This document shows, piece by piece, positions 10,101-17,106 of a DNA stretch of 64,000 nt. The position numbers were made by a program, and so were the translations under genes. The DNA is from Maniola hyperantus (Eukaryota > Arthropoda > Insecta > Lepidoptera > Nymphalidae). The notes under the pieces were generated by a model. The model searched no databases and was not told the origin of the DNA. It worked only from the letters and a program-made list of their open reading frames with translations. Location: positions 9,260,720-9,324,719 of the forward strand of contig NC_048537.1 in the NCBI RefSeq assembly GCF_902806685.2, given 5' to 3'. Positions within the stretch are counted from its first letter, which is position 1, and each line of letters begins with the position of its first letter.

Positions 10101-13063
10101 ATTTGTTAATAAAACGAATACATTCCTCACATCCTTACTATCGAACTTGGCTCCTTTTTTACCATCAGTGTTCAAATTAGTTTTCATTAGAATATTATTG
10201 ATTTTTAATTTATATTAATTTAATATGGAATAGTTGGATAGATGAATTATCTTTTCCTTTGGACCTACCCCGTTGCAACCTCATAATATAGCAGATTAAA
10301 TATTGTATTTAATATTCATTTATGAACAAAACAGTTTTATTAATTATTATTAGACTCAGACCTCTATTTTATTCTATTGGACAATGAAACCAACAAATTA
10401 AATTAACATATACTTACTTCACCTTCTTCAGTAAATATTGTATCTGCTTTTTTAGGATCAAATGTTTTAAAAATCATGTCCTTTAAATGGTTTTCAACCA
10501 TTGCTTGTACCTCTGTTACTTTAACTCCTTTTGAAATAGAAAAATGAAACAATGGGGCCGATTCTCTTGTACACAATCTCTAAACTAAACTAAAATGACA
10601 CGTCTAAATCTATTGCTATCCCTCTCATAATGTTGCTTGCGGAAAAGGATAGCACTAGATTTAGACCTGTTAATTTAGTTTAGTTTAGAGATTGTGTACA
10701 AAAGAATCGACCCCAATGTGGCTAATTCCTTTGTACACAATCTCTAAACTAAACTAAAATATCACGTCTAAATCTATTGCTATCCCTTTCATAATGTTGC
10801 TTGCGGAAAAGGAAAGCACGAGATTTAGACCTGTTAATTTAGTTTAGTTTAGAGATTTGGCCCCAGTGTTTTATTATTATAACTGTGACTGTGTGTGATA
10901 CTTAATATGATACTTATATTTAGAACTAGCTTATTCCCGCGTCGTCCAACTGCGGGTTAAATTATCAAAACTCCTTTCTTAGCGGATCTCTACATTATAA
11001 TAGCTATCTGCATGCCAAATTTCAGCCCAATCCAACCAGTAGTTTGAGCTGTGCATTGATAGATAAGTCAGTCAGCTTTTCCTTTTATACATATACCCTC
11101 TAACAAATAAACCTGGAATAGCGGTGGAATAGTTATACTCTGTTTTGTCTTTCTCTGTCATCAGTAATTTGACATTTGAAGGAAAAAGACAAAACAGAGT
11201 ATAACTATTCCACTGCTATTCCAAGTTTATTTGTTAGAGGGTTAGATTATAAAAATTATAACATCCCATCCCATAAAATGACATGTCCCTGGTCTCTCTG
11301 GTGGGAGGCTTCAGCCATGGCTAGTTACCACCCTACTGAAGCTGTTATTAGGTATGTCACATTGTAGAAACCAATTAAGGGTATTATAAGTTTAAAATAA
11401 ATCTGCCATATCTCCTCCATGTTAGACCATCATCACTTGGTAAGTTCGCAGTCAAGTCAACTTGTATCTAAAAAAATTAAAAAAAGGCCAAGTGCGAGTC
11501 GGACTCACGCAACGAGGGTTCCGTACTCGGTATTTTTTTCGACATTTTGCACGATAAATCAAAAACTAACGCATACAAATAAATTAAAATCTGTTTTAGA
11601 ATGTACAGGTAAAGCGCTTTCATATGATACCCCACTTGGTACAGTTACTTTGAAAGTTGAAAATCTAATTGTTATTATTTGTTAATGAGCATGTTTAAAT
11701 TATTTTTTGGGATGTAGTCACAAATTCACTTGTGCTTATAAGACCTACCTACCTGCCAAATTTCATGATTCTAGGTCAATGTGAACTACACTATAGGTTT
11801 TCTTGGCAGACAGACAGACTAATAGACAACAAAGTTATCCTATAAGGGTTCTTTTTGAGGTACGGAACCTTAAAAATAAAAATGCTGCCAACATAACATT
11901 CCTATTCATACTAATTATTTTTTTTAACCTATAGTGTCTGTCTGTCTGCTAGCTTTACTTACGATTTTCATGAAGTTTGGTACTGAGTTAGCTTCCATTC
12001 TTGGATGGACTTTGGCTATTATTTGCTGCGAGAAATCAGAGTTCCCACAGGTTTAAAAAACCTAAATCCTTGTGTACCAAGTTGTGGACATTATCTATTT
12101 GGTACAGAGATAGCTTGCATCCTGGAGAAAGATATAAGTTACTTTTTCTCCTGACAAATCAAAGTTCCCACAGGATTGAAAATAAACCTATATCCACATA
12201 GATGAAGTCTCGGGGTCTCATGTTACAATAACTGAGCTATTTAGCTGAAATTTGGAATGGAGAAAACTTGACTTCGAATGAACACATTTATTACATACTA
12301 CTTTTTTGAAAAATCAAAGATTACCTATGAGTTTAAAACCTATATCCAAGCGGACGTAGTTGTGGGCATAATAAGTAAAATAGTAAATTATTGTAACACA
12401 AGTAAGATAAATTTAACAGATTCAAATAAAATTACCTCCAAGAATAAGCCATTCTGCCAATAAATTTGCCATTTGAGCAACAGCATTATAATTAATGGAC
12501 AGCTGTTCAATAACTTGCTCTGGATTTCCTCCTGCTTGGAAATATCTTTTGAGCTGTCCAAATATACCTGGCTCCATTATATAGTCAGGCGTTTTAAACT
12601 TCTCCAAGCACTCTTGCAGAACTTCTTCAGGATTGTCAATGACATCTTCTGTACCTTCATCCTGGTGTTTATTAAAAAAAGTTAATTATTCAGTGAAATA
12701 CGAGCAGTTTTCGCTTCGCTCAGGTTGTGTACGTTGTCGAGATAACTTATTACATGCAAATTCTCAAGTTTCTAGAGCCAGCTATTTGCACTGTATTATT
12801 AGTTGTTGGTCAGTTATACTCCTTTGATACAGGTAGGTATTTCACTTGTAACCCTATCCAATAGTGTACAGAGGGGGTAAAAGCCATGTGCAAGCCAGGC
12901 CTAACATTTCAAATGTACAGTATGGGCATTTGCCACTTGAGAGGCAATTAGTTTTTGAGAAATTCAATTCGTGGAAATGATTCTTGATGATGAAAGGCAA
13001 ACTTACTTCATATTGGTGATTTGAGCCTTCCCAAATACGCTCATCTTCATATTGGCTAGGCAT
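1129..13063 (-). CDS. TH1: Negative elongation factor complex member C/D (NELF-C/D, TH1), complete 12-exon gene
   Basis: Twelve exons join with consistent phases and GT-AG borders: 13063-13007, 12661-12436, 10527-10418, 9838-9731, 9339-9190, 6092-5962, 5516-5329, 4371-4131, 3530-3320, 2668-2528, 1890-1761, 1157-1129. Together they make 1722 nt, or 573 residues plus stop, close to the ~580-590 residues of human NELF-C/D. The order of conserved blocks matches the human protein along its whole length: YIMEPGIFGQLKRYFQAGG, LLAEWLI, VENHLK, FTEEGE, PDCLMLNF, LISDAGFQGEITS, CHGAHTY, ALNPADISVLF, YLLAYAASV, PVHLALLDE, LLDRMVNLLSRG, DTDISLIRYF, APPYTPEFVQL and a final HCKAHYVV. NELF is the nuclear complex that, with DSIF, holds RNA polymerase II paused near promoters; C/D contacts NELF-A and bridges to NELF-B. 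The N-terminal 19 residues are species-specific. The exon calls are solid; UTRs are not mapped. Confidence 0.95.
1195..1496. repeat. foldback element (imperfect long inverted repeat) in NELF-C/D intron 11
   Basis: The outer arms near 1197-1325 and 1380-1496 are inverted copies. GAGCCAGCGCGTGCCAGACC on the left pairs with GGTCTGGCACGCGCTGGCTC on the right, and CCCAACACTGGGAGGAACGT pairs with its complement further in. The centre has its own hairpin (TTACATCAAAGTA / TACTTTGACGTAA). No coding sequence. It fits a MITE-like foldback. Confidence 0.8.
1761..1890 (-). CDS. TH1: NELF-C/D exon 11 (residues 522-565)
   Basis: Acceptor TTTTTAG; the exon opens VLDAIAPPYTPEFVQLVLPM and ends NDPVSEFI plus one base at ATAG|GTAATT. 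The open frame beyond the donor is intron. Confidence 0.95.
1891..2527 (-). other. NELF-C/D intron 10
   Basis: Non-coding. A short direct repeat (ACTGACTGACCCAC) near 2384-2420 and a CpG-containing stretch at 2160-2370 are visible. I recognise no element family. Confidence 0.6.
2528..2668 (-). CDS. TH1: NELF-C/D exon 10 (residues 475-521)
   Basis: This 141-nt, phase 0-0 exon begins TTG GAA CTC (LELKKMLLDRMVNLLSRG) and ends DTDISLIRYFITE at GAG|GTAAAC. Acceptor TTTTAG. Confidence 0.95.
2669..3319 (-). other. NELF-C/D intron 9
   Basis: Mostly AT-rich. A GC-richer patch at about 3055-3200 has repeated CGAGCGAAGCGAGC-like words and is probably a worn dispersed repeat. No exon signal. Confidence 0.55.
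3320..3530 (-). CDS. TH1: NELF-C/D exon 9 (residues 404-474)
   Basis: Acceptor TTTTAG; donor CAG|GTTATA. It encodes RFPVVGMGVLVWVECVVTEK, PVHLALLDEVASCHPLLHHR and LLVQLFESPQDELEIL, as in human FPVVAMGVLKWVDWTVSE. Confidence 0.95.
3785..4097 (-). repeat. tRNA-derived SINE, near full length
   Basis: The minus-strand head resembles a tRNA: an A-box-like TAGCCTAGTCGTTAAG region near 4085-4065 and a B-box-like GGTTCGATCCC near 4040-4028. The body contains the widespread segments CACACACCTTTGAGAG and GCGGATTGGTAGACTTCA. It sits in intron 8 and ends 34 bp from exon 8. Confidence 0.8.
4131..4371 (-). CDS. TH1: NELF-C/D exon 8 (residues 324-404)
   Basis: Acceptor TTCACAG; donor ATAAG|GTTTGT, phase 1 in and phase 2 out. 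It encodes ELLVDSLFKLGSKLNPEHKS, KYMYLLAYAASV and, after an Ala/Ser-rich insert, LIAELPSLYHCI. Confidence 0.95.
4445..4660 (-). repeat. tRNA-derived SINE, truncated (no tRNA head)
   Basis: It shares ATGATCAACCCATCACCAGC and GCGGATTGGTAGACTTCA with the 3785-4097 copy and starts at a (CAT)n run. It ends after GCAAGTGATATTTAAT, so the promoter-bearing head is missing. It lies in intron 7 of NELF-C/D. Confidence 0.75.
4912..5316 (-). repeat. dispersed lepidopteran element with GGTTCCGTA / GTACGGGACCCT ends
   Basis: It begins CCGGTCAAGTGCGAGTCAGA, includes GAGGGTTCCGTACTACAGTC and TGATTCTAGGTCAACGGTAA, and ends GAGGTACGGGACCCTAAAAA. Copies with the same order of blocks lie at 11481-11878 and, in the opposite orientation, at 47669-48112. 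The family is not named here; non-coding and probably non-autonomous. Confidence 0.7.
5329..5516 (-). CDS. TH1: NELF-C/D exon 7 (residues 261-324)
   Basis: Acceptor TTGCAG; enters in phase 2 and leaves in phase 1 at TTAG|GTATTT. It encodes GHDVTPITLAL, ARTALAAMLSRGALNPADIS and PPPVHLLRIPHFL. It is much more GC-rich than its surroundings. A dispersed repeat ends within ~15 bp of its donor. Confidence 0.95.
5559..5690. repeat. foldback MITE in NELF-C/D intron 6
   Basis: Left AATATTGTACATCGACCTTT and right AAAGGTCGATGTAAAATATT are near-perfect inverted copies, and a second internal pair (GCGTTGTCTCTATC / GACAGAGACAACGC) extends the stem. 132 bp, non-coding, 43 bp upstream of the exon 7 acceptor. 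Confidence 0.8.
5962..6092 (-). CDS. TH1: NELF-C/D exon 6 (residues 218-261)
   Basis: This is a short exon with no ATG near its start. It encodes KMVCHGAHTYVYSQVIVHIL then SQEPRGGAIMKRLSQEITRC, aligning with human KMVCHGEHTYLFAQAMMSVL. Acceptor ATCAG at 6095-6093; donor AAAG|GTAAAA leaves phase 2, which fits exon 7. A 3.1 kb intron carrying a large transposon separates it from exon 5. Confidence 0.93.
6793..8502. mobile_element. 1.7 kb long-TIR DNA transposon, non-autonomous, MULE-like target duplication
   Basis: Terminal inverted repeats of about 479 bp (6793-7271 and 8025-8502) begin GTGTGCGTAATCCCAGC on both ends with few mismatches. The element is flanked by the 9-bp direct repeat TAAATATTG at 6784-6792 and 8503-8511. 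The two mirror-image open frames inside the arms arise from the inverted repeat and have no recognisable domain. The 753-bp centre encodes no transposase. A 9-bp duplication with long TIRs is characteristic of Mutator-like elements, but with no transposase the superfamily is inference. It lies in the 3.1 kb intron between NELF-C/D exons 5 and 6. Confidence 0.85.
8503..9189 (-). other. remainder of NELF-C/D intron 5
   Basis: AT-rich. It holds a 14-bp perfect hairpin at 8933-8964 (CAAATCGCATGTCC, 4-base loop). No coding sequence. The other intron flank, 6093-6792, likewise shows no exon. Confidence 0.6.
9190..9339 (-). CDS. TH1: NELF-C/D exon 5 (residues 168-217)
   Basis: This 150-nt, phase 0-0 exon begins LISDAGFQGEITSISTAAQQ and continues IEVFSRVLKS. 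Acceptor TTTCTAG; donor GCT|GTAAGT. The second half (SSDDWQSSVTECA) is less conserved, as it is across the family. Confidence 0.93.
9340..9730 (-). other. NELF-C/D intron 4
   Basis: AT-rich. A short fragment near 9460-9510 (CTTTCCCCTTTAAATAAGCG) resembles the tail of the SINE found at 41971-42128. Nothing else is seen. Confidence 0.5.
9731..9838 (-). CDS. TH1: NELF-C/D exon 4 (residues 132-167)
   Basis: This 108-nt, phase 0-0 exon encodes TPAWLTEMIEHPTWRSLIYR then LAEEYPDCLMLNFTIK, close to human TPAWLEQMI and PDCLMLNFTVK. Acceptor TTTTAG; donor AAG|GTAAGA. Confidence 0.93.
9869..10072. repeat. foldback MITE in NELF-C/D intron 3
   Basis: The ends ATCCCACCAAAAACAT and ATGTTTTTGTGGGAT are inverted copies, followed by a second pair AATGTGAAAACAAG / CTTGTTTTCACACTT. 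204 bp, non-coding. Confidence 0.75.
10418..10527 (-). CDS. TH1: NELF-C/D exon 3 (residues 95-131)
   Basis: The exon enters in phase 1 after CAAAAG and leaves in phase 0 at GAA|GTAAGT. It encodes GVKVTEVQAMVENHLKDMI followed by TFDPKKADTIFTEEGE. No ATG occurs at its 5' end. Confidence 0.93.
10554..10714. repeat. foldback MITE, copy 1 of a tandem pair, NELF-C/D intron 2
   Basis: Ends GGGGCCGATTCTCTTGTACA and TGTACAAAAGAATCGACCCC are inverted. The arms continue through AATCTCTAAACTAAACTAAA and TCTAAATCTATTGCTATCC with their complements. AAT flanks both ends, a possible 3-bp target duplication. Confidence 0.85.
10729..10866. repeat. foldback MITE, copy 2 of the tandem pair
   Basis: It has the same arms and the same centre (CATAATGTTGCTTGCGGAAA) as copy 1 and begins about 15 bp after it. 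Its right arm is shortened, ending GAGATTTGGCCCC. The two copies differ by only a few substitutions. Confidence 0.85.
10922..11094 (-). repeat. Helitron-like dispersed element, 3' end at left
   Basis: It begins AACTAGCTTATTCCCGCGTC on the plus strand, so the minus strand ends in a GC hairpin and CTAGT. It contains the familiar GCCAAATTTCAGCCCAATCC and ends in an AGTCAGTCAG run and TATACATATA. The element type is inferred from the terminal structure. Confidence 0.5.
11095..11242. repeat. foldback MITE in NELF-C/D intron 2
   Basis: The ~57-bp arms differ at about two positions. The left begins ACCCTCTAACAAATAAACCT; the right ends GTTTATTTGTTAGAGGGT. The centre is about 30 bp and non-coding. 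Confidence 0.88.
11481..11878 (-). repeat. dispersed GGTTCCGTA-type element, full-length copy
   Basis: It begins GGCCAAGTGCGAGTCGGACT and ends TTGAGGTACGGAACCTTAAA, with internal CATGATTCTAGGTCAATGTG. Same orientation and block order as 4912-5316. The remainder of intron 2 (11879-12435) is AT-rich, with a CCCACAGG-containing piece related to the Helitron-like elements near 12020-12190. Confidence 0.7.
12436..12661 (-). CDS. TH1: NELF-C/D exon 2 (residues 20-95)
   Basis: The acceptor CAG is followed by GATGAAGGT, and the donor GAG|GTAATT leaves phase 1. The exon encodes an acidic stretch and then ECLEKFKTPDYIMEPGIFG, the repeated-helix segment LKRYFQAGGNPEQVIEQL and LLAEWLILG. These are very close to human NELF-C/D. 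Confidence 0.95.
12662..13006 (-). other. NELF-C/D intron 1
   Basis: 345 bp with no repeat that I recognise and no open frame with coding character. Confidence 0.7.
13007..13063 (-). CDS. TH1: NELF-C/D exon 1 (start codon, residues 1-19)
   Basis: ATG at 13063-13061 begins MPSQYEDERIWEGSNHQYE. The exon ends in GAA followed by GTAAGT (donor 13006), phase 0. The acidic, poorly conserved N-terminus is typical of the family. No better ATG precedes it in frame near the exon. Confidence 0.85.
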
Positions 13064-13354
13064 GGTGTAGATACTATATTTTCTGTTTTGTTTAGGTGAG
13101 ATAATAATAAATTATGTACTTTATCAAACAGTACGGTCAATATCACATTTTTGTTAAAATGGTTAAAATCAGGCAGACGATTTTTGTTGGTATGAAATGG
13201 ATTAATGGATGACGTCTGAAATGGACACAGCAGCAACCACAGAGTAATAACTCATAAATTAGGTTCTTCTCTTTGACTATTATAAACTCTGTGGCTTTGT
13301 GGTATTATTCTATCTACGGATTGAGAGGCGTTTTTGGCGGGAAACGCGAAATGC
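13064..13354 (-). promoter_or_regulatory. NELF-C/D 5' flank, 5' UTR and presumed promoter
   Basis: The interval between the start codon and the transposon-like block at 13355 must hold the 5' UTR unless an upstream non-coding exon exists. No TATA box is obvious, and no initiator or downstream element can be assigned by eye. Confidence 0.35.
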
Positions 13355-14385
13355 GCTTTTTAATAGGCTACTTGACTCTTTTTTTAAGTTGGTCTTAAAT
13401 GGTTAATATTTGTCCTATTATATCAAAAAAATTAACACTATATTTTTTTGCGCCCTAATAACCGTAAAACTTTAATTTAAAAATATATTTTTCTTAGACA
13501 GGTGAAAACACTGGTCGGCCATGTTTGGCCGATAGATTATCTGTGCTCTGACGTCATGCATTTGTAAACAACAGCATAACCTCCCAAAGTTTAATAAACA
13601 TGACTTCTATACTAGTTTACATGAAAAATATAGTAATTATCGTTATTGTATCATCCGAGAAAGTAAAAAACGCATCGATAAAGACCACAGGAAAGTTGTG
13701 GATTAGAGTGCCCAGTGAAATAAATATACGTAACACGCAAAGACTTGCTTAAAGGGATCCTATATGACTAACGACTTCAACCCAAATTTATTTTTGCAAA
13801 GATCACTTTGTTGTAAGTCTTACTTAATAACTTATTCAATTTATAAAGAGAAAACGATATTTTTTTACGTTTACTATGAGTTTTTAGAAATATATAAAAA
13901 CTAGCTTATGCACGTGACTTCGCCCGCGTGGACTTCATAAATTTCAAACCTCCATTTAACCCACTCAGGGGTGGAATTTCAAAAAATCCTTTCCTAGTGG
14001 ATACCTTCTCTTTACCTACAAAGAACACACCCACCAAATTTCATGTATCTAGGACCAGCTGTTTAGGCTGTGCGTTGATATATAAGTTAGTCAGGACTCT
14101 AAATTTTATATATATGGATACTACGTTAGTCCCCGCGTGACATAGGGATGACATTTCTTTGTTTACATATTTTAATGACGTCACATCATGGCTGACAGCG
14201 TTTTCTGCGTTTCAAATAAAAATAAAAACTGTATTTTTTTAAAATTGGATTTATATATCCATCCTGCGTTTTTAATAATTGTTATTGATATATTTCGTTG
14301 TCTTAAGCAAAATACTATAATAAATAATCATTTATTGGACGAAATTAGATATGAGTCAAGTAGCCTATTGAAAATTGTTAAAAAT
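13355..14385. mobile_element. ~1 kb degenerate element with long imperfect inverted repeats
   Basis: AATAGGCTACTTGACTC at 13361-13377 is inverted at 14354-14370. Further in, GCCATG...TGACGTCATG...TTGTAAACAA on the left matches the complement of TTGTTTACAT...TGACGTCACATCATGGC on the right. The arms are about 250 bp and diverged. No transposase is visible; the centre has a Helitron-like insertion at 13895-14125. It lies just upstream of NELF-C/D. Confidence 0.6.
13895..14125 (-). repeat. Helitron-like dispersed element nested in the long-IR element
   Basis: The plus strand starts ACTAGCTTATGCACGTGACT then TCGCCCGCGTGGACTTCATA. On the minus strand this is a GC hairpin followed by CTAGT. It contains CAAATTTCATGTATCTAGGA and ends in a TATATATATGGA-type 5' end. 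Confidence 0.5.
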
Positions 14386-14681
14386 ATATGTAGGCGTGTC
14401 AACGTTATAATAGGTTTTACTGTCATAGATTCCGTGAAATGAAACGTTGCATGAAGCTTTACTCTATGAAAAAGAAGCCATCTTGGATTAGCCGGCAGAG
14501 TTGGATTTTGACGGACACACGCAGGTTGTCTGATTCAGAATTCACTCTAGCCTTTTTATTCGAATTCAGATTAGCTTAGGAAATTCGAGATAGATAGCTT
14601 TTAGCGTGAATATTAATAATCGTGACATTTAACTCTGATTGTGATAATGTAGATTGATTGTGTTGGATCGTAAAGTGAATT
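14386..14681. other. unassigned sequence next to the retrotransposon fragment
   Basis: No frame continues the retrotransposon ORF2 past its TAG at 14684-14682, and no reverse transcriptase motif appears. I see nothing recognisable here. Confidence 0.5.
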
Positions 14682-15861
14682 CTAACCTCTAGCGATTCTC
14701 AGCGAGCCGAGTGTGCGGGTGTTATCGTTTGCTAGAATCTTGCGTATGCGAGCAGCAGTATCGTTTGATTCTATGCTTGTGCAGAACTTTTGCCAGGAGT
14801 TTTTTTCATTTTCCCTGACGCGTTTATTGTATTGGTATTGGGCCTCCTTATAGTTGTCCCAATCTTGTTCTTGTTTGGTGTTTTTGGCTCTGTTGAAAAG
14901 ATGTCTAAGTTTTTTCCTCATTCTTTCCAGATCAGGACCCCACCAGCTGTTTTTCGATGGTTGTTTTATGTTGTTTTTCTTTAGGGGACAAGCTTGTTCA
15001 TAGCTTGTTCTAATATATTTTGTTAGTTTATTTACGTTTCCTTCGATGTTATCGATATCATTGATGTTTTTTGGTTTACTTACACCTATTTGTTGTGTCA
15101 GCAGGTTTTTGTATTTTAGTATGTTGGTTTTCCTTGGATTTCTTTTTGGTACATGTTGAGTTATCATGAGATCTAGCTCATAGCATATCCGCCTGTGGTC
15201 AGAGAGAGAGGGCTCATCACTGACTCGCCAGTTCTTTACGTGGTCTGCGGCTCTGGTTGACGCTAGGGTTAGATCTATTATGGTTTGGTACCTACTCGTC
15301 ACAAAAGTCGGTTCGGTACCCATATTAATAATTGTTAGGTTAGTGGTTAGTAGGAAATTTATTAAACTCTCACCACGTTTGTTGTTGGCTGTGCATCCCC
15401 AAAGGTTATGATGTGATGCGTTGCTGTCGACAGAGATGATTAAATCCATGTCGTTATCTTCACAGTGTGTTACAAGCTCCACCAATTCTTTTGTTGGTAT
15501 TGCGTCCTCAATGGGCATGTATATTGATGCTAGGACCACTGGTTTTGGCAGTCGCCCCATGCCTTGTTGTATTCCATTATTTATTTTAACTGCTGTCAGA
15601 TCTCTGGAACAGTATTGTGTTAGTAGTAACGCTGTAATACAGCGTGGAATGTAGATGCATGTTCTTGGTGGTTCATCATTGCTGTGTGAAAAGATCTTAC
15701 CATGACAGCTTCCGAAACCACATATGGTTTTTCCCCTGACCCACGGCTCCTGGATCAGGGCGATGGTCTCGTCTTCAACCTCCAGCTGCCTACGTAACGT
15801 GGCCGTGGCGAGGTGTTTGTGCTGGAGGTTGGTTTGAATGATCTTTATTTTTCTGTCGCCC
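14682..15861 (-). pseudogene. Jockey-like non-LTR retrotransposon ORF2, 5' part only (endonuclease; reverse transcriptase missing)
   Basis: Read on the minus strand, the frame begins near 15860 (KIIQTNLQHKHLATATLRRQ), just overlapping the end of ORF1, and runs to TAG at 14684-14682. It covers an apurinic-type endonuclease: an N-terminal QTNLQHK block, IALIQEPWV, the catalytic-type segment VDSNASHHNLWG, the PTF segment TEPTFVTSRYQTIIDLTL and SDHRRI. A basic linker and LGSLR follow, the point where the reverse transcriptase domain normally starts. The RT, RNase H and 3' end are absent. An ATG at 15560 is internal, because the frame is open upstream. The DSNAxHxxWG / IDLTL / SDHR signature is typical of Jockey and related clades. 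The reading frame of the endonuclease itself shows no stop, which suggests a fairly recent insertion. It cannot transpose without RT. Confidence 0.85.
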
Positions 15862-17059
15862 TCTGTGCCGGGGGTTGTTCGGCAGGGGCAGTTTTTTCTG
15901 AAGCGTTTTGTGTCGCCTTTCTCTCCCGGGGTTGTATGAGGTTAGTCCGGGAGTCCGCTAGCATTTCCTCGATGTTGCCGAGGATTGTGCTTACGGAGGG
16001 CTCAGGTGTTGCACAGAGCTGACTGGTTGGTTCATCCACATCCATGTCACCACCCACATCAGGCTCCTCTCTGTTTTCAGGCTCTAAGTTATGCCCGGGC
16101 GGTACATCACTTAGTCCTTCATCCGTGAAGAACCTGATATAGATAGTGCCCGTGGAGTAGGCGACCTTCCTGCCGCGCTCCAGAATCGTTGGCAGCTCCT
16201 CGTTGGGAATTCCTAGTATCAGGAACACACCAGGAGGGCTGCTGGTTGTTCGCGAGTAGCTGAACAAGACCCACTGTGACACCTTATACCACGGGTTTTG
16301 ATGAGATAGGACTTGATGTAGTTGGCCTATCTCCCCGTCGTAGTCCGGGACATATAGCCCCGACCTTACCCTAATTGGTATTTCGGTCTGTTGTATCACA
16401 GTGAGTTTTGTTCCGCTCTTTGGTGATGTTAAATTTGGTACCACGTTCTTGAGCCAGCTAAGTGCTTGGTCGTCGTGGCACCACATTTTTAGGACACCCT
16501 CGCTGAGGAAGGCTTTACCTTCAAACGCCGGGGCGTATCGGGTTTGGCCTGGCGCCAAGGGTTCGATACAGGCCGCGAAAATCGCCTTCTGTATCAGACC
16601 CTGTATGGTGTTCGCCTCAGCTTGAGTTAAGTCAGTCCTAGGGGTAGTTGTCACAGCCACACTCAAGTGCGATTGGACGGCTTTCGCGTAGTGGTCATTC
16701 GCGTCTCGGTGTGGTCTGTGGTCCGTTCGTGGTCGTTTATATTCCCCCCTGGGTGAGATCGAGTCGTCAGGTCTATTCCTTTTGTTGTTAGGTTGACTTG
16801 ACGACGGTCCGGGGTTGTTCTGTGTGTCTGGTTGTGTTATTCCCCTATTCCGCTTCCTAGAGCGGGGGTGAGCCCGCTTATTAGGTGGGTTGGGGACTTT
16901 TTGTAAGTTGTCACTGTCTGGTTTGGTTGTTGTTGTTGTTGTTGTTGTCGTTGGGGGTCGAGCGGTGTTGGAACCGTCAGGGCCCGTTGCGCCCCGCGTC
17001 CGGATTGGGTTCCCTTTGGGGTCGGTGTGACCACCATCGTTCCCCCTGTCCATGACCAC
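15845..17059 (-). CDS. non-LTR retrotransposon ORF1 protein with DUF4780-like domain
   Basis: A 404-codon open frame. Residues 1-130 are low-complexity, with a Thr run encoded by the (TTG)n tract at 16922-16949 and Arg/Pro/Asn-rich sequence. Residues ~130-320 resemble the DUF4780 domain found in ORF1 of insect Jockey-type elements: HLSVAVTTTPRTDLTQAEAN, VLKMWCHDDQALSWLKNVVP, EIPIRVRSGLYVPDYDGEIG and GVFLILGIPNEELP. The tail is acidic and then Pro/Ala/Lys-rich. Such ORF1 proteins bind element RNA; that is known for related families and inferred here. The stop at 15847-15845 overlaps the start of ORF2. The upstream 5' UTR is cut at ~17108, where the second LINE begins. The true start could be this ATG or one nearby. 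Confidence 0.8.
   Translation of the reverse strand: MVMDRGNDGGHTDPKGNPIRTRGATGPDGSNTARPPTTTTTTTTTKPDSDNLQKVPNPPNKRAHPRSRKRNRGITQPDTQNNPGPSSSQPNNKRNRPDDSISPRGEYKRPRTDHRPHRDANDHYAKAVQSHLSVAVTTTPRTDLTQAEANTIQGLIQKAIFAACIEPLAPGQTRYAPAFEGKAFLSEGVLKMWCHDDQALSWLKNVVPNLTSPKSGTKLTVIQQTEIPIRVRSGLYVPDYDGEIGQLHQVLSHQNPWYKVSQWVLFSYSRTTSSPPGVFLILGIPNEELPTILERGRKVAYSTGTIYIRFFTDEGLSDVPPGHNLEPENREEPDVGGDMDVDEPTSQLCATPEPSVSTILGNIEEMLADSRTNLIQPRERKATQNASEKTAPAEQPPAQRATEK
16922..16949. repeat. (TTG)n trinucleotide run inside retrotransposon ORF1
   Basis: Nine consecutive TTG-type units encode a Thr run on the minus strand. Confidence 0.85.
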
Positions 17060-17106
17060 GGTTTGCCCAGCCCTTCCGGTGGTGGTGCTCGACTCTCCCG
17101 AGGCAT

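Noticed and set aside
13600..13752. 50-codon plus-strand frame starting MTSILVYM
   Set aside because: It lies inside the long-inverted-repeat element, and no family resemblance or splice context supports it.
15421..16625. Plus-strand frames opposite the LINE ORFs
   Set aside because: Shadows of the minus-strand ORF1 and endonuclease, without family features.
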